Source: Carex sylvatica
Lineage: Eukaryota > Streptophyta > Magnoliopsida > Poales > Cyperaceae
Length of the DNA stretch: 20,566 nt
NCBI GenBank assembly: GCA_964058845.1
Contig: CAXKVR010000324.1
Coordinates: 1 to 20,566 of the forward strand
Direction: 5' to 3'
This document shows, one piece after another, positions 1 through 8,423 of the stretch. A program made the position numbers and the translations under genes. The number at the start of each line of letters is the position of its first letter. Positions within the stretch are counted from its first letter, which is position 1. The notes under the pieces are model-generated. The model did not search any database, was not told the DNA's origin, and saw only the letters and a program-made list of their open reading frames with translations.

Positions 1-154
1 AAATTTAACATTTCAAGAAAAATGGGCAAACTACTAATCTATAAATTATTCTATCTTCTTCTAATAATAAACCTGAATTACACCTTTTGTTGTAAATGGT
101 AAGTTACATCTAAATTAATATTTTGAGATGTCATTCATTATCATATTTAAAAAA
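1..154. other. AT-rich intergenic DNA
   Basis: No coding or structured feature is visible. The last bases are an A-rich tract that borders the foldback element starting at 155. Confidence 0.5.
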
Positions 155-547
155 GAGTAAGGCTACGGTGCTATGGGTTGCATAGAAGGCTACAGTGCTA
201 CAACTTAATATTTGAGTTTTCAAAATTCTAACGATCGATCTGAACCGTTCATCTTGTTCTCCATATTAATGTGTTTGGAGACCAAATTTTACTTTTTTTA
301 AAAAAAATTACTATTTTTCTAGATAGGTAGAAAATCAAATATCTGAATGGTGCAGAATTTTTTAGATCAAGTGATTTTCTACCTATCTAGAAAAATAGTA
401 AATTTTTTTTAAAATATAAAATTTAGTCTTCAAACACATATTAATATGAAGAACAAGATGAACAGTTCGGATCGACCGTTAAAATTTTGAAAACTTAAAT
501 ATTGAGCCGTAGCTCTCTATACAACTAATAACACCATAGCCTTACTC
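155..547. mobile_element. Foldback MITE, copy 1
   Basis: The two halves are inverted copies of each other. The left end reads GAGTAAGGCTA and the right end is its approximate reverse complement, closing with AGCCTTACTC. The arms run almost to the centre, where a perfect 29-bp inverted repeat (309-337 and 372-400) surrounds a 34-nt loop. There is no coding potential. The layout fits a non-autonomous DNA transposon (MITE) with very long terminal inverted repeats. The target duplication is unclear because both ends abut A/T-rich sequence, so the superfamily is not assigned. A closely similar copy lies at 11127-11531. Confidence 0.85.
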
Positions 548-639
548 TTTAAAATATACTTACAAATATATATATATAAATATTCATGACATGATGAATT
601 AAATGCCCTTTCTGATCGAAATGCTTTTTCGTACTTCCT

Positions 640-1080
640 GGTTTTTTACTCCAGTTTCATTCATCAGAGCTTTCTTGTTACTCCTGATTCACTATGGACC
701 AATTTGTTTTTTCTATTTCTATAAGTAATGTACCAGTGAGCCATATCTATTTAGAAAAATCTATCTATGTCTTTCTCTCTCCACAGATCCCTTCGTTATC
801 TTTATTTCCAAATCGACTCTCTTTCTGTCTTCCCAAATTGATGAGAATCGCTCCAAATTGATACTAAACAAACACAGAATTGGATTCACCTTGGCCTCAA
901 TTAGACGAGAATCGCCACATATCATGAAATCGGACTGATGCAATAAAAAAAATCCGGTTGACTCGGCTGAGTCATACCAATTTTACCAATTTTTCAGACA
1001 AAAAAAAACCCGGCATTTGAATCAGTCAAAACTCAAAATGGTGCCGACCGATACCAATCCGACACTACCGATTCTTGAAA
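640..1080 (+). repeat. Unclassified GAATCGG-rich repeat, copy 1
   Basis: This stretch resembles the reverse complement of about 12650-13030. Shared blocks include GATTCACTATGGACCAA (about 687-703, with a few differences in the other copy), TCTTCCCAAATT (about 818-829) and GAGAATCGCTCCAAATTG (about 843-860). The end nearest 1080 carries repeated GACCGATACC / CCGATTC words. No protein is recognised in it. Short subterminal repeats of this kind are known in non-autonomous hAT elements, but that is only a guess because no clear ends or target duplication could be delimited. Confidence 0.55.
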
Positions 1081-1085
1081 AAAAA

Positions 1086-1754
1086 TTAATTTGACAGCCG
1101 AAATATCAAATTAATTTTATTTTCAAAAATATATGGAGTATCTTAGACTTTGAATAATGACCACGATAATTTTTTTATTTGTTAAGAAATTGTTTTTGAA
1201 CCGGGATCAATAACTCAAATTCAAAATATTTTTTTTCAGTAGCACAGAAAGAAATAATTTAATTTTTTTCTTACGGCCACAAAAATTTCGACCAGAAAAT
1301 GTTGATCCAAGTTATTTGTCATTGTTTTTCTAATAAATTCAATTATATATTGTTCTATCTATTTTCAAAAAAATATAACAATATTAATAATATTACACTA
1401 GAAAAAATAAAAAATCATAACATGTTCTATTTAATTAAAATAAAAAACAAGAAATTCCTATTTCTGATAAATTATTCACCCAAAATAGAATTTCAAATCC
1501 GGTGAATAATTTGCCGGATATAGGGCCTAGTTACGATACATAATTTATTGTATTGGGCAGATTCTGCATTTTTTTCAAATCGAATGTAAATTTTGAAATT
1601 TGAAAAAAAAAATTATATTAATAAAAATTTTGGGATTTTATGGGATCGTTATACCTCAAATAAAAGAGCACAACTGATTGGGAGATACTAACTCTCAACT
1701 AAAACCGCAATCGATATTCAATTAAGTTCTAAGGATTGGATAAGTTTAGACTAG
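1086..1754. other. AT-rich intergenic DNA with one small hairpin
   Basis: No gene is supported. A short reading frame at 1299-1505 is low-complexity (Asn/Ile/Lys/Phe-rich), as expected from AT-rich DNA. The only structure noted is a perfect 12-bp inverted repeat, AAATTATTCACC (1469-1480) and GGTGAATAATTT (1501-1512), with a 20-nt spacer. Confidence 0.5.
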
Positions 1755-1759
1755 TCATC
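1755..1759. repeat. Left target-site duplication of the retrotransposon
   Basis: TCATC lies directly before the TG of the 5' LTR and recurs directly after the CA of the 3' LTR (11012-11016). A 5-bp duplication is the standard integrase footprint for plant LTR retrotransposons. Confidence 0.95.
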
Positions 1760-1849
1760 TGTGACATAATGAATTTTATAATAAATATTCTATACTAACT
1801 GATTGAGTTAAGGCGTCACGAATCGAATTATAAATATAGAAAAACGGTC

Positions 1850-2194
1850 CAGTGCGGATGGATGACCCGCACTGCGGGTGGCTTCACCCGCACTGGGACA
1901 AGTTCCTTAATAAACGGCTGCAATTTCCTCTGGGTGCGGATGGTGGTGCGGATGGGCACACGCACTGCGGGTGAGTTCTGTACTCTTCTGAAAATTTCGC
2001 TAAGTACTGAATGCGGATGGGAGCATCCGCACTGGCCTCAGTGCGTCCGCACTAGGCTCGGACATTTTTCTGCGCCGTGAGTGCGGCTGGACGGATCCGC
2101 AGTGCGGATGATTGATCCGCACTGGGGTGTGTTTGTTATTTGCGCAATGAATGCGGCTGGATGGATCCGCAGTGCGGATGGTTGGTCCGCACTG
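1850..2194. repeat. GC-rich inverted-repeat array in U3 of the 5' LTR
   Basis: The words TGCGGAT(G) and ATCCGCA recur as closely spaced inverted pairs. Examples are CAGTGCGG (1850-1857) with CCGCACTG (1867-1874); GCGGGTG (1874-1880) with CACCCGC (1885-1891); TGCGGATG (2012-2019) with CATCCGCA (2024-2031); a 10-bp stem at 2100-2109 and 2115-2124 with a 5-nt loop; and a 9-bp stem at 2170-2178 and 2186-2194. The array is CpG-rich and contrasts with the AT-rich surroundings. It recurs at 8514-8858. Its position in U3 suggests clustered protein-binding sites or a structured, methylation-prone promoter segment, which is inference. Confidence 0.8.
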
Positions 2195-2284
2195 GGGGCT
2201 GTATTTCTGCTATTTTTGCTATTTTTGAGGGACTTATTCGCAAAATGGATAAAATAAACATCTTCTCTCTTTCTCTTTCATCTT

Positions 2285-2298
2285 TTAATAAATAAAAG
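2285..2298 (+). promoter_or_regulatory. Candidate TATA-like or AATAAA element of the LTR
   Basis: TTAATAAATAAAAG lies just downstream of the GC-rich array and roughly 100 bp upstream of a pyrimidine-rich, leader-like stretch (about 2390-2420). It could be the core promoter or a polyadenylation signal. The transcript start cannot be fixed from sequence. Confidence 0.3.
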
Positions 2299-3351
2299 AT
2301 TACATAAGGGCCTATTTGTAATAAATATTTTCAAGTTGTTAAATATTAAAAAGTTGGAGGGTTTATGTGCAAAATTCCAATTATTAAATCAAAAACCCTT
2401 CTCCTTCCTTTCATTTCACCGAATTAATTGAAGAAACATTTTCGTGAGAGCTAGGACTTAGAGCCGAAGCAAAAAGGGAAAGAGAGAGAGAAAGAAATTA
2501 AACGCGGAAACTGATCGGACTGACCGGAAAATCGAGATTCGAGCTGAATTGACGATCCTTGATCGATTAGAAAGCTTCAATTTGGTATATATTTCTCCTT
2601 TGGTAATTTCTTGAAAATCCTAATTTATTCGATTTATTCGATTTGTCATGATTTCGGTTGGAATTTGTAATTAGGGTTTCGTAATCGAGTTCTAGCTCGA
2701 TTAGTTGTTAATTTGTGATAATTGATACGATTTATCTTCCTTTTCTCTTGGAAACCCTAATTTCATTTGATTTGTTATATTTTGGTGAAATTCGAAGTCG
2801 AATTTGATTTGAAATGTTATAACTCGATAATCGGATTGATTTGCTTGTGGAATTTGGAATTGAACTAGGGTTTTGGGGTTGGATTGAAATGGAAAGGAAT
2901 TATGATAGTTTCATGTGAAACTCTGGAAATTGTTGGAATTAATCGAGTTATAACTTCGTTAAAACCTATCGGATATTAATCGAACGCGTTAATCGAATTT
3001 AACGTGTAAAATAGGTGGTAATCATACGAGGCAAAGGATTTCTGGATCGTTCGAGACGCCTGAGCCTTAGTCGAGCGTGCTATTACTCAGGTGCGGGGTT
3101 TCTGGACTTGTCTGATAGTTTATATTCAGAAATTAAACTGTGTTTTGATTCATGTAATTAAACTGTGTTTCGATTCATATGCATTGCATTGCCCAAATAA
3201 AGTGAAACTCGAATTGTTTAAATCTGATTGATTTGCATGCTGGTATGGTTATTATTTGTGTTGATCTGAATGATCTGATTTTGGAATTAAAGTCACCGTG
3301 CTTTATATCACCATCGGTTGGTGGATATGGTATTATGGTCATCCACCGTGA

Positions 3352-3359
3352 TGACGTCA
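3352..3359. promoter_or_regulatory. TGACGTCA palindrome in the LTR
   Basis: A perfect TGACGTCA palindrome, the core recognised by many plant bZIP/TGA factors. It lies next to a short hairpin, TCACCC-AGG-GGGTGA (3357-3371). It recurs in the 3' LTR at 10016-10023. A single 8-mer can occur by chance and no function is shown. Confidence 0.3.
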
Positions 3360-3621
3360 CCCAGGGGGTGAATCCGGATTTGTCAAGTCTGTGCACGGAC
3401 TGTGACGCTCAGTGTTCTAAAGCTTTAGATCGTCTGGCCCTCGGCAGTTCCCAGTACCGGTTGGGACGAGGGGTAAGTGACTTTGTATTATGATTTTGGT
3501 TATGGGTGACTGTGTATCGGAGGCATTACCCAGGGGGTAATGCGTTTGGATGGTCAATTGGATTTATATGGATTTTCCGGATATGAATTAGAACCAGACT
3601 TTTAATTAAACAGTTAAGCCT

Positions 3622-3743
3622 GTAACTACAGATAAGTGTCATGAGAAAAGGTTTTACCTGGTACAGCCGTCTGTAGGTGTCTGTAACCCTACAGATGAGT
3701 GGGAACGAATTGGGGTCCAGTTTGGTGGAACATCTGTAGTTAC
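3622..3743. repeat. Nested stem-loop in the LTR
   Basis: GTAACTACAGAT (3622-3633) and ATCTGTAGTTAC (3732-3743) form a perfect 12-bp outer inverted repeat. A second stem, TCTGTAGG (3670-3677) with CCTACAGA (3688-3695), lies inside it and reuses the same CTGTAG core. The structure recurs in the 3' LTR at 10286-10407. If transcribed it could form a structured RNA leader, but this has not been folded computationally. Confidence 0.6.
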
Positions 3744-4362
3744 TACCAGATATTCTGAAATCGAGTTAAACCAAATATTGTGTGCTTGAATTTCATCTTG
3801 GCAATTCCTGAATTGTGATTTCATTTGGATAAATGTTGTCGGGTTTGTGCATTTATGTTTATATATGATTATAAACTGATTTGAGCTTTATTTGTGTTTA
3901 CTTTTTGAATATAATCTTTGATTGCAAGTCCAGGGACGATTTGTGGCAATTTATCGCACTGAGAATTCAATTCTCATCCCCTCTTTTGGGTTAATTTTTC
4001 AGGTACCGGTTCGGCGGATCCGAGAGAGACACGAGGTCGGTAGGCCTGGTTTTCACCGCTGCTTAGCTGTCTGGTATTGTGACTAGAGACATGTATAGAT
4101 TTATGTTTTGATTGTATATATATATGTGTTCTCTATGTCATTTGGTGATACGTATCCATCGAGATACGGATTTTGTATGATATTACCTGACCAGTTGGGA
4201 TTTGTGAACTGTTTTTCTTAGTTATTTGTTTGTTTTGTTGGTGTGTTTTACTTTCTATTATATCGTAATTGCCTTGTAGGCATACGGGAAACCGTATGTC
4301 TACGGCAGGAGGCACCCGTCACGCCTCGTGGGGCTGCGGGGTGTGACAGGTCCTTCCCCGGT

Positions 4363-4374
4363 TGGTATCAGAGC
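4363..4374 (+). promoter_or_regulatory. Primer binding site for initiator tRNA-Met
   Basis: TGGTATCAGAGC is complementary to the 3' end of plant initiator tRNA-Met, including CCA, and is the commonest primer site in plant LTR retrotransposons. After two mismatched bases the match resumes for GGTTT. It begins 14 nt past the LTR end, so first-strand cDNA would start slightly inside the element. Confidence 0.93.
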
Positions 4375-4376
4375 AT

Positions 4377-4501
4377 GGTTTAGAACCTGAACCAGACTTG
4401 TTTGGATACGAGAGTGGTATACGTATTAATGGGGTCGTCGCGACTATATGAATTTCGTATGATATATCGAATATTATAAACTAACTTTGTTTAGTCAGAA
4501 A
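4377..4501 (+). other. Untranslated leader between primer site and gag
   Basis: No reading frame of note. The frame of gag is open a few codons further upstream to a TTG at 4487, but the first ATG in that frame is at 4502, which is taken as the start. Confidence 0.5.
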
Positions 4502-6799
4502 ATGGAAATACCACACCGAGGTAGAGGCAGACCTCGGAGGAATCAGGAATTGATTATCGAGCCGGCTGTGGATCAGGCTGGAGCTGGTCCAGCTGGTGCT
4601 GAGGGAGCTGGTGGCGCTGGAGGAGCGCCAGGTAGAGACCGGGACATAGATGACCGGCTGATTGCGGCCTACGAGAGAGGTCGCCAAGCAGAGATGCGGG
4701 ATGCAGCACCGGTGGTTCGCGGTGGTGCACCCGAAGAGTTTAGAAGGTTGTATGATTCGTTTCTGCGCTTGAATCCGCCGCGCTATGATGGAACCGGCGG
4801 GTATGCGGCAGCCGAGGAATGGCTGGCGCAAATAAATGCAAAGCTAAACTTATGCCGTGCACCTGAGGATGATAAAGTAGAGGTAACTGAGCAGCAACTG
4901 GAGGGTGACGCAAGGTTCTGGTGGGACGGGGCCCGACGCAGTTATGTCGGGGAGGAAGCGAGAATTCCGTGGGAATGGTTTGAGCAGCAGTTCAATCGAA
5001 GATTTCTGAGTAATATCCAACGTGAAGCGCTGCGGAGGAAGTTTCTGGAATTGAGGCAAAATGGGCGTCCGGTGGGGGATTACAATAGTGAGTTTCTGGC
5101 GTTATCGCGTTATGCATCAGATATTCAGAATGACGCGGTAAGGTATCACAGGCACTATTTGGATGGTTTGGATGGAAATATATCGATGATTGTTGATACT
5201 CCGACTGCTACGGAGTTGCAATCTATGATGGATCATGCGGAGCAGATAGAGATGCATGGTAAGCGGAGGAAAGAGCAACTGACCGAGAGAAATTGGGAAA
5301 CTAACACCGTGTATTTCGGCTGTAGAGATGAAACATTTTCAGGGTGTGATGCTTACTTGGCGGCTGTGGTTTATGCGCCTGCGGCAGTTCCAGAAATCAG
5401 CACCATTCCGGTGGTTTCAGAATTTGTGGATGTATTTCCGGAAGAGATTTTAGGGTTGCCACCTGAACGAGAAGTGGAGTTCGGTATCGAACTGGTACCG
5501 GGCACAACACCGATTTCAAAAGCGCCGTATCGAATGGCACCGGCAGAACTGAAAGAACTCAAGGCACAGTTGGAAGATATGTTGGAGAATGGATTTATCA
5601 GACCTAGCACGTCACCATGGGGCGCGCCAGTATTATTTGTCAAGAAGAAAGATGGAACATTGCGGTTATGTATTGATTACCGCGAGTTGAACAAGGTAAC
5701 TGTGAAAAATAAATATCCGTTACCTCGGATTGACGATCTGTTTGATCAGTTACAGGGATCCTCAATATATTCAAAGATTGATCTGAGAACAGGGTATCAC
5801 CAGCTGAGAATACGGCCGAGCGATGTGGATAAGACAGCGTTCCGTACAAGGTACGGGCATTATGAATACCTGGTTATGCCGTTTGGGCTGACGAACGCAC
5901 CGGCAGCGTTCATGGACTTGATGCACCGTGTATTTCACGATCTATTGGATTCTACAGTTGTGGTGTTCATTGATGATATACTGGTGTATTCGCGTTCGCG
6001 AGAAGAACATGAGGTACATCTTAGAATTGTGTTGCAAAGATTGCGTGAACATCAGTTATTCGCAAAGTTGTCGAAATGTGAATTCTGGTTGGAGGAAGTT
6101 ACCTTTTTGGGGCATGTGGTTTCTGGAAAAGGGTTAGCGGTGGATTCCGAAAAGATTCGGGCTGTGACAGATTGGAAAAGGCCAGAGACAGTTACTGAAA
6201 TTCGCAACTTTCTGGGGTTAGCCGGGTACTACAGGAGATTTGTACTCGGGTTTTCGCGGTTAGCCGCGCCACTTACAAAATTGTTGCATAAAGGCGTGAA
6301 ATTTGATTGGGGTACCGCGCAAGATAAAAGTTTTGAGGAATTGAAGAGTCGGCTGGTATCCGTGCCAGTTCTTGCTATGCCGACTGCTGATAAAGAGTAC
6401 ACGGTTTACACCGATGCATCTCGATTGGGTTTAGGTTGCGTATTGATGCAAGATGATCATGTAATTGCCTACGCATCTCGGCAATTGCGACCACACGAGC
6501 AAAACTACCCGACGCATGATTTGGAGTTAGCGGCAGTGATATTTGCGCTAAAGATTTGGCGGCGTTACTTGTATGGCGTGAAATGCCGAATCTATACTGA
6601 TCATCAAAGTCTGAAATACATCTTCACGCAAAAGGAATTAAATTTGAGACAAAGGCGGTGGTTAGAATTGATGAAGGACTATGACTTGGATATCCAGTAT
6701 CATGCAGGAAAAGTGAACAGTGTAGCAGATGCATTGAGCAGAAAGAGTCAGGTAAACCTGGCGTCGGTGATTACAAGTGAAACTCATCTTCTCGAGTAA
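4502..6799 (+). CDS. Gag-RT-RNase H part of a defective chromovirus polyprotein
   Basis: 765 codons from the ATG at 4502 to TAA at 6797-6799. Residues about 92-230 form the retrotransposon Gag domain (PPRYDGTGG ... FWWDGARR). Gag then passes abruptly, near residues 256-282 (nt about 5270-5345), into the linker that normally follows protease ([10 protein letters not shown]). No CCHC zinc knuckle and no DTGA-type protease active site are present. Reverse transcriptase spans about residues 360-545, with the FIDD catalytic box at 489-492 and [10 protein letters not shown] upstream of it. RNase H spans about 600-748 ([29 protein letters not shown]). The element's proteins would copy RNA into cDNA in virus-like particles. 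Without protease this copy cannot process its own polyprotein. The frame continues after the stop into the integrase segment. Confidence 0.93.
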   Translation: MEIPHRGRGRPRRNQELIIEPAVDQAGAGPAGAEGAGGAGGAPGRDRDIDDRLIAAYERGRQAEMRDAAPVVRGGAPEEFRRLYDSFLRLNPPRYDGTGGYAAAEEWLAQINAKLNLCRAPEDDKVEVTEQQLEGDARFWWDGARRSYVGEEARIPWEWFEQQFNRRFLSNIQREALRRKFLELRQNGRPVGDYNSEFLALSRYASDIQNDAVRYHRHYLDGLDGNISMIVDTPTATELQSMMDHAEQIEMHGKRRKEQLTERNWETNTVYFGCRDETFSGCDAYLAAVVYAPAAVPEISTIPVVSEFVDVFPEEILGLPPEREVEFGIELVPGTTPISKAPYRMAPAELKELKAQLEDMLENGFIRPSTSPWGAPVLFVKKKDGTLRLCIDYRELNKVTVKNKYPLPRIDDLFDQLQGSSIYSKIDLRTGYHQLRIRPSDVDKTAFRTRYGHYEYLVMPFGLTNAPAAFMDLMHRVFHDLLDSTVVVFIDDILVYSRSREEHEVHLRIVLQRLREHQLFAKLSKCEFWLEEVTFLGHVVSGKGLAVDSEKIRAVTDWKRPETVTEIRNFLGLAGYYRRFVLGFSRLAAPLTKLLHKGVKFDWGTAQDKSFEELKSRLVSVPVLAMPTADKEYTVYTDASRLGLGCVLMQDDHVIAYASRQLRPHEQNYPTHDLELAAVIFALKIWRRYLYGVKCRIYTDHQSLKYIFTQKELNLRQRRWLELMKDYDLDIQYHAGKVNSVADALSRKSQVNLASVITSETHLLE

Positions 6800-8371
6800 A
6801 TGCGCAGAATGGAAATACATGTTGGCGCGTCACGCGAATTAGCGTTGGAAGTTGCATCTAAATGTAATAGAAGTGAGGTTGGGACTAGCGCAACTGCAAT
6901 TGCGTCGGTTGTGCTAGCAGCGGTTGAAATCCGATCGGAATTACACGAGCAGATTCGTGCAGAGCAACAGAATGATCCGAGATGTCAGAAATTCAAAATG
7001 CACTATGTGTCAAACGCATATTCACCGTTTCAAGTTCAAGGAGATGGCATCTTGCGGTTTCACGACCGCATTTGTGTACCAAGTAATTCGGAGTTGGAAG
7101 ATCTGATTTTGTCAGAGGCGCACAATTCGGGATACGCTATCCATCCGGGAGAGGTAAAAATGTATCAAGATCTAAAGAAGTATTTTTGGTGGCCAAAGAT
7201 GAAAAAGGAAGTACAAAGGTACGTTGAAAAGTGTCAAATATGTCAGCAAGTTAAAGCGGATCGGCAGAGAAAAGCAGGATTGCTAAGACCGCTGGAAATA
7301 CCTACAAGGAAATTTGAATCAATCACGATGGATTTCGTAAGTGGATTTCCGAGAACTGTCGGAAGGTATAATACAATTTGGGTGATTGTGGATCGATTAA
7401 CGAAGATAGCGCATTTCATTCCGCTTCGAATTGAAACATCTGGGCCAGAATTGGCGGAATTGTTTCTGAAATATCAGTTTAAGTACCATGGTTGCTCGCG
7501 CAATATTATTTCTGACCGAGATCCTCGGTTCACTTCTCATTTCTGGGAGAGTTTTCAAGAAACAATGGGTACCAAGTTGAGATTCAGTACCGCGCACCAT
7601 CCTCAGACTGACGGTCAGTCTGAGCGCACCATTCAGACGCTGGAAGACATGTTGCGCTCCTGCGCGCTATGTTTACAAGGTTCGTGGGTTGATCATTTAT
7701 ATCTGGTGGAGTTTGCGTATAACAACAGTTATCATTCGAGCATTGGTATGTCACCGCAAGAGGCACTGACAGGGCAGCAGTGCCGTACTCCATTGTGGTG
7801 GGGACCAGCGGGTACCTATCCACCTACAGGGCCGCAAATGTTAGAAGAAATTGCTGAGAAAACAAAGATGGTTCTGAGTCGGCTCAAGTCGGCTCAAGAA
7901 AGGCAAAAGAAATATGCGGATATTCACCGAAGACCGTTGGAATTTCAAGAAAGTGATCACGTATGGCTTCGAGTTTCGCCTGTTAGAGGCGTGCATCGAT
8001 TTGGTGTTTCGGGCAAGCTAAGTCCCCGATATATTGGGCCGTTCCAGATTTTGCGACGAGTTGGACCGGTTGCATACGAGCTTGCACTACCACCAGCGCT
8101 GGACCGGGTTCATCCGGTATTCCATGTATCACAGTTACGCAGATATGTGCGAGATCCGTCGCATTGTATTGATCATTCGGGTTTACGCGTACAAGATGAT
8201 CTGACATATCAAGAAGAACCAATGCAGATATTGGATCGAAAAGAGCAACGGCTACGAAGCAAAGTGATTCGGCTCGTGTTGGTAAAATGGGGACGCCATT
8301 CCGATAAGGAAGCGACGTGGGAGCTCGAAGAGAGCATCCGAGAAAAGTATCCGGAGTTATTCGACAATTAA
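6800..8371 (+). CDS. Integrase with C-terminal chromodomain
   Basis: 523 codons in the same frame as the upstream gag-RT segment, starting at an ATG directly after its TAA. The segment is almost certainly the rest of one polyprotein rather than a separate gene. The zinc-binding domain has H108-x6-H115-x29-C145-x2-C148. The catalytic core has D178, D239 and E275, a DD35E triad that is intact. A GPY/F-like module follows (YIGPFQILRRVGPVAYEL). The last 50 or so residues (from PMQILDRKEQ, about 474) match the chromovirus chromodomain, ending ATWELEESIREKYPELF. Chromodomains of this group are thought to steer integration towards particular chromatin. The product would insert the cDNA with a 5-bp staggered cut, matching the TCATC duplication. 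Only the upstream stop codon disrupts its expression. Confidence 0.93.
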   Translation: MRRMEIHVGASRELALEVASKCNRSEVGTSATAIASVVLAAVEIRSELHEQIRAEQQNDPRCQKFKMHYVSNAYSPFQVQGDGILRFHDRICVPSNSELEDLILSEAHNSGYAIHPGEVKMYQDLKKYFWWPKMKKEVQRYVEKCQICQQVKADRQRKAGLLRPLEIPTRKFESITMDFVSGFPRTVGRYNTIWVIVDRLTKIAHFIPLRIETSGPELAELFLKYQFKYHGCSRNIISDRDPRFTSHFWESFQETMGTKLRFSTAHHPQTDGQSERTIQTLEDMLRSCALCLQGSWVDHLYLVEFAYNNSYHSSIGMSPQEALTGQQCRTPLWWGPAGTYPPTGPQMLEEIAEKTKMVLSRLKSAQERQKKYADIHRRPLEFQESDHVWLRVSPVRGVHRFGVSGKLSPRYIGPFQILRRVGPVAYELALPPALDRVHPVFHVSQLRRYVRDPSHCIDHSGLRVQDDLTYQEEPMQILDRKEQRLRSKVIRLVLVKWGRHSDKEATWELEESIREKYPELFDN

Positions 8372-8408
8372 GGTACGAAATCAAGTTCAGCGGACTGAAC
8401 TTCATTTT

Positions 8409-8423
8409 AAGGGGGGGGAGAAA
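8409..8423 (+). promoter_or_regulatory. Polypurine tract
   Basis: A purine run of AA, eight G and AGAAA lies directly before the TG of the 3' LTR. Tracts in this position resist RNase H and prime second-strand DNA synthesis. Confidence 0.93.

Larger units (their letters stand above)
1760..4348 (+). repeat. 5' long terminal repeat
   Basis: 2589 bp, beginning TGTGACAT and ending GTGTGACA. It should carry the promoter (U3), transcript start and polyadenylation signals of the element. Differences from the 3' LTR are C2239 versus T8903 (CpG versus TpG), A2456 versus G9120, and GGGG at 4330-4333 versus GGA at 10994-10996. All other aligned positions I compared are identical. The small reading frames inside it (for example 1862-2080 and 3233-3493) repeat exactly in the other LTR and have no recognisable protein content, so they are not annotated as genes. 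The outer third holds a GC-rich array of inverted repeats, and the remainder is AT-rich with several further hairpins. Confidence 0.97.

Noticed and set aside
1862..2080. 72-codon plus-strand reading frame repeated at 8526-8744
   Set aside because: It lies within the GC-rich inverted-repeat array of the LTRs. Its identity in both LTRs follows from LTR duplication, and it has no protein features.
1850..2194. CRISPR-like array
   Set aside because: The repeats are irregularly spaced inverted pairs with no constant spacer length, inside a plant LTR.
3233..3493. 86-codon reading frame repeated at 9897-10157
   Set aside because: Internal to the LTR, no recognisable domain, and overlaps an equally open frame on the other strand.
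4481..4831. 116-codon minus-strand reading frame opposite gag
   Set aside because: Shadow of the gag coding region on the other strand.
7983..8405. 140-codon minus-strand reading frame opposite the chromodomain
   Set aside because: Shadow of the integrase/chromodomain frame, which has clear family motifs.
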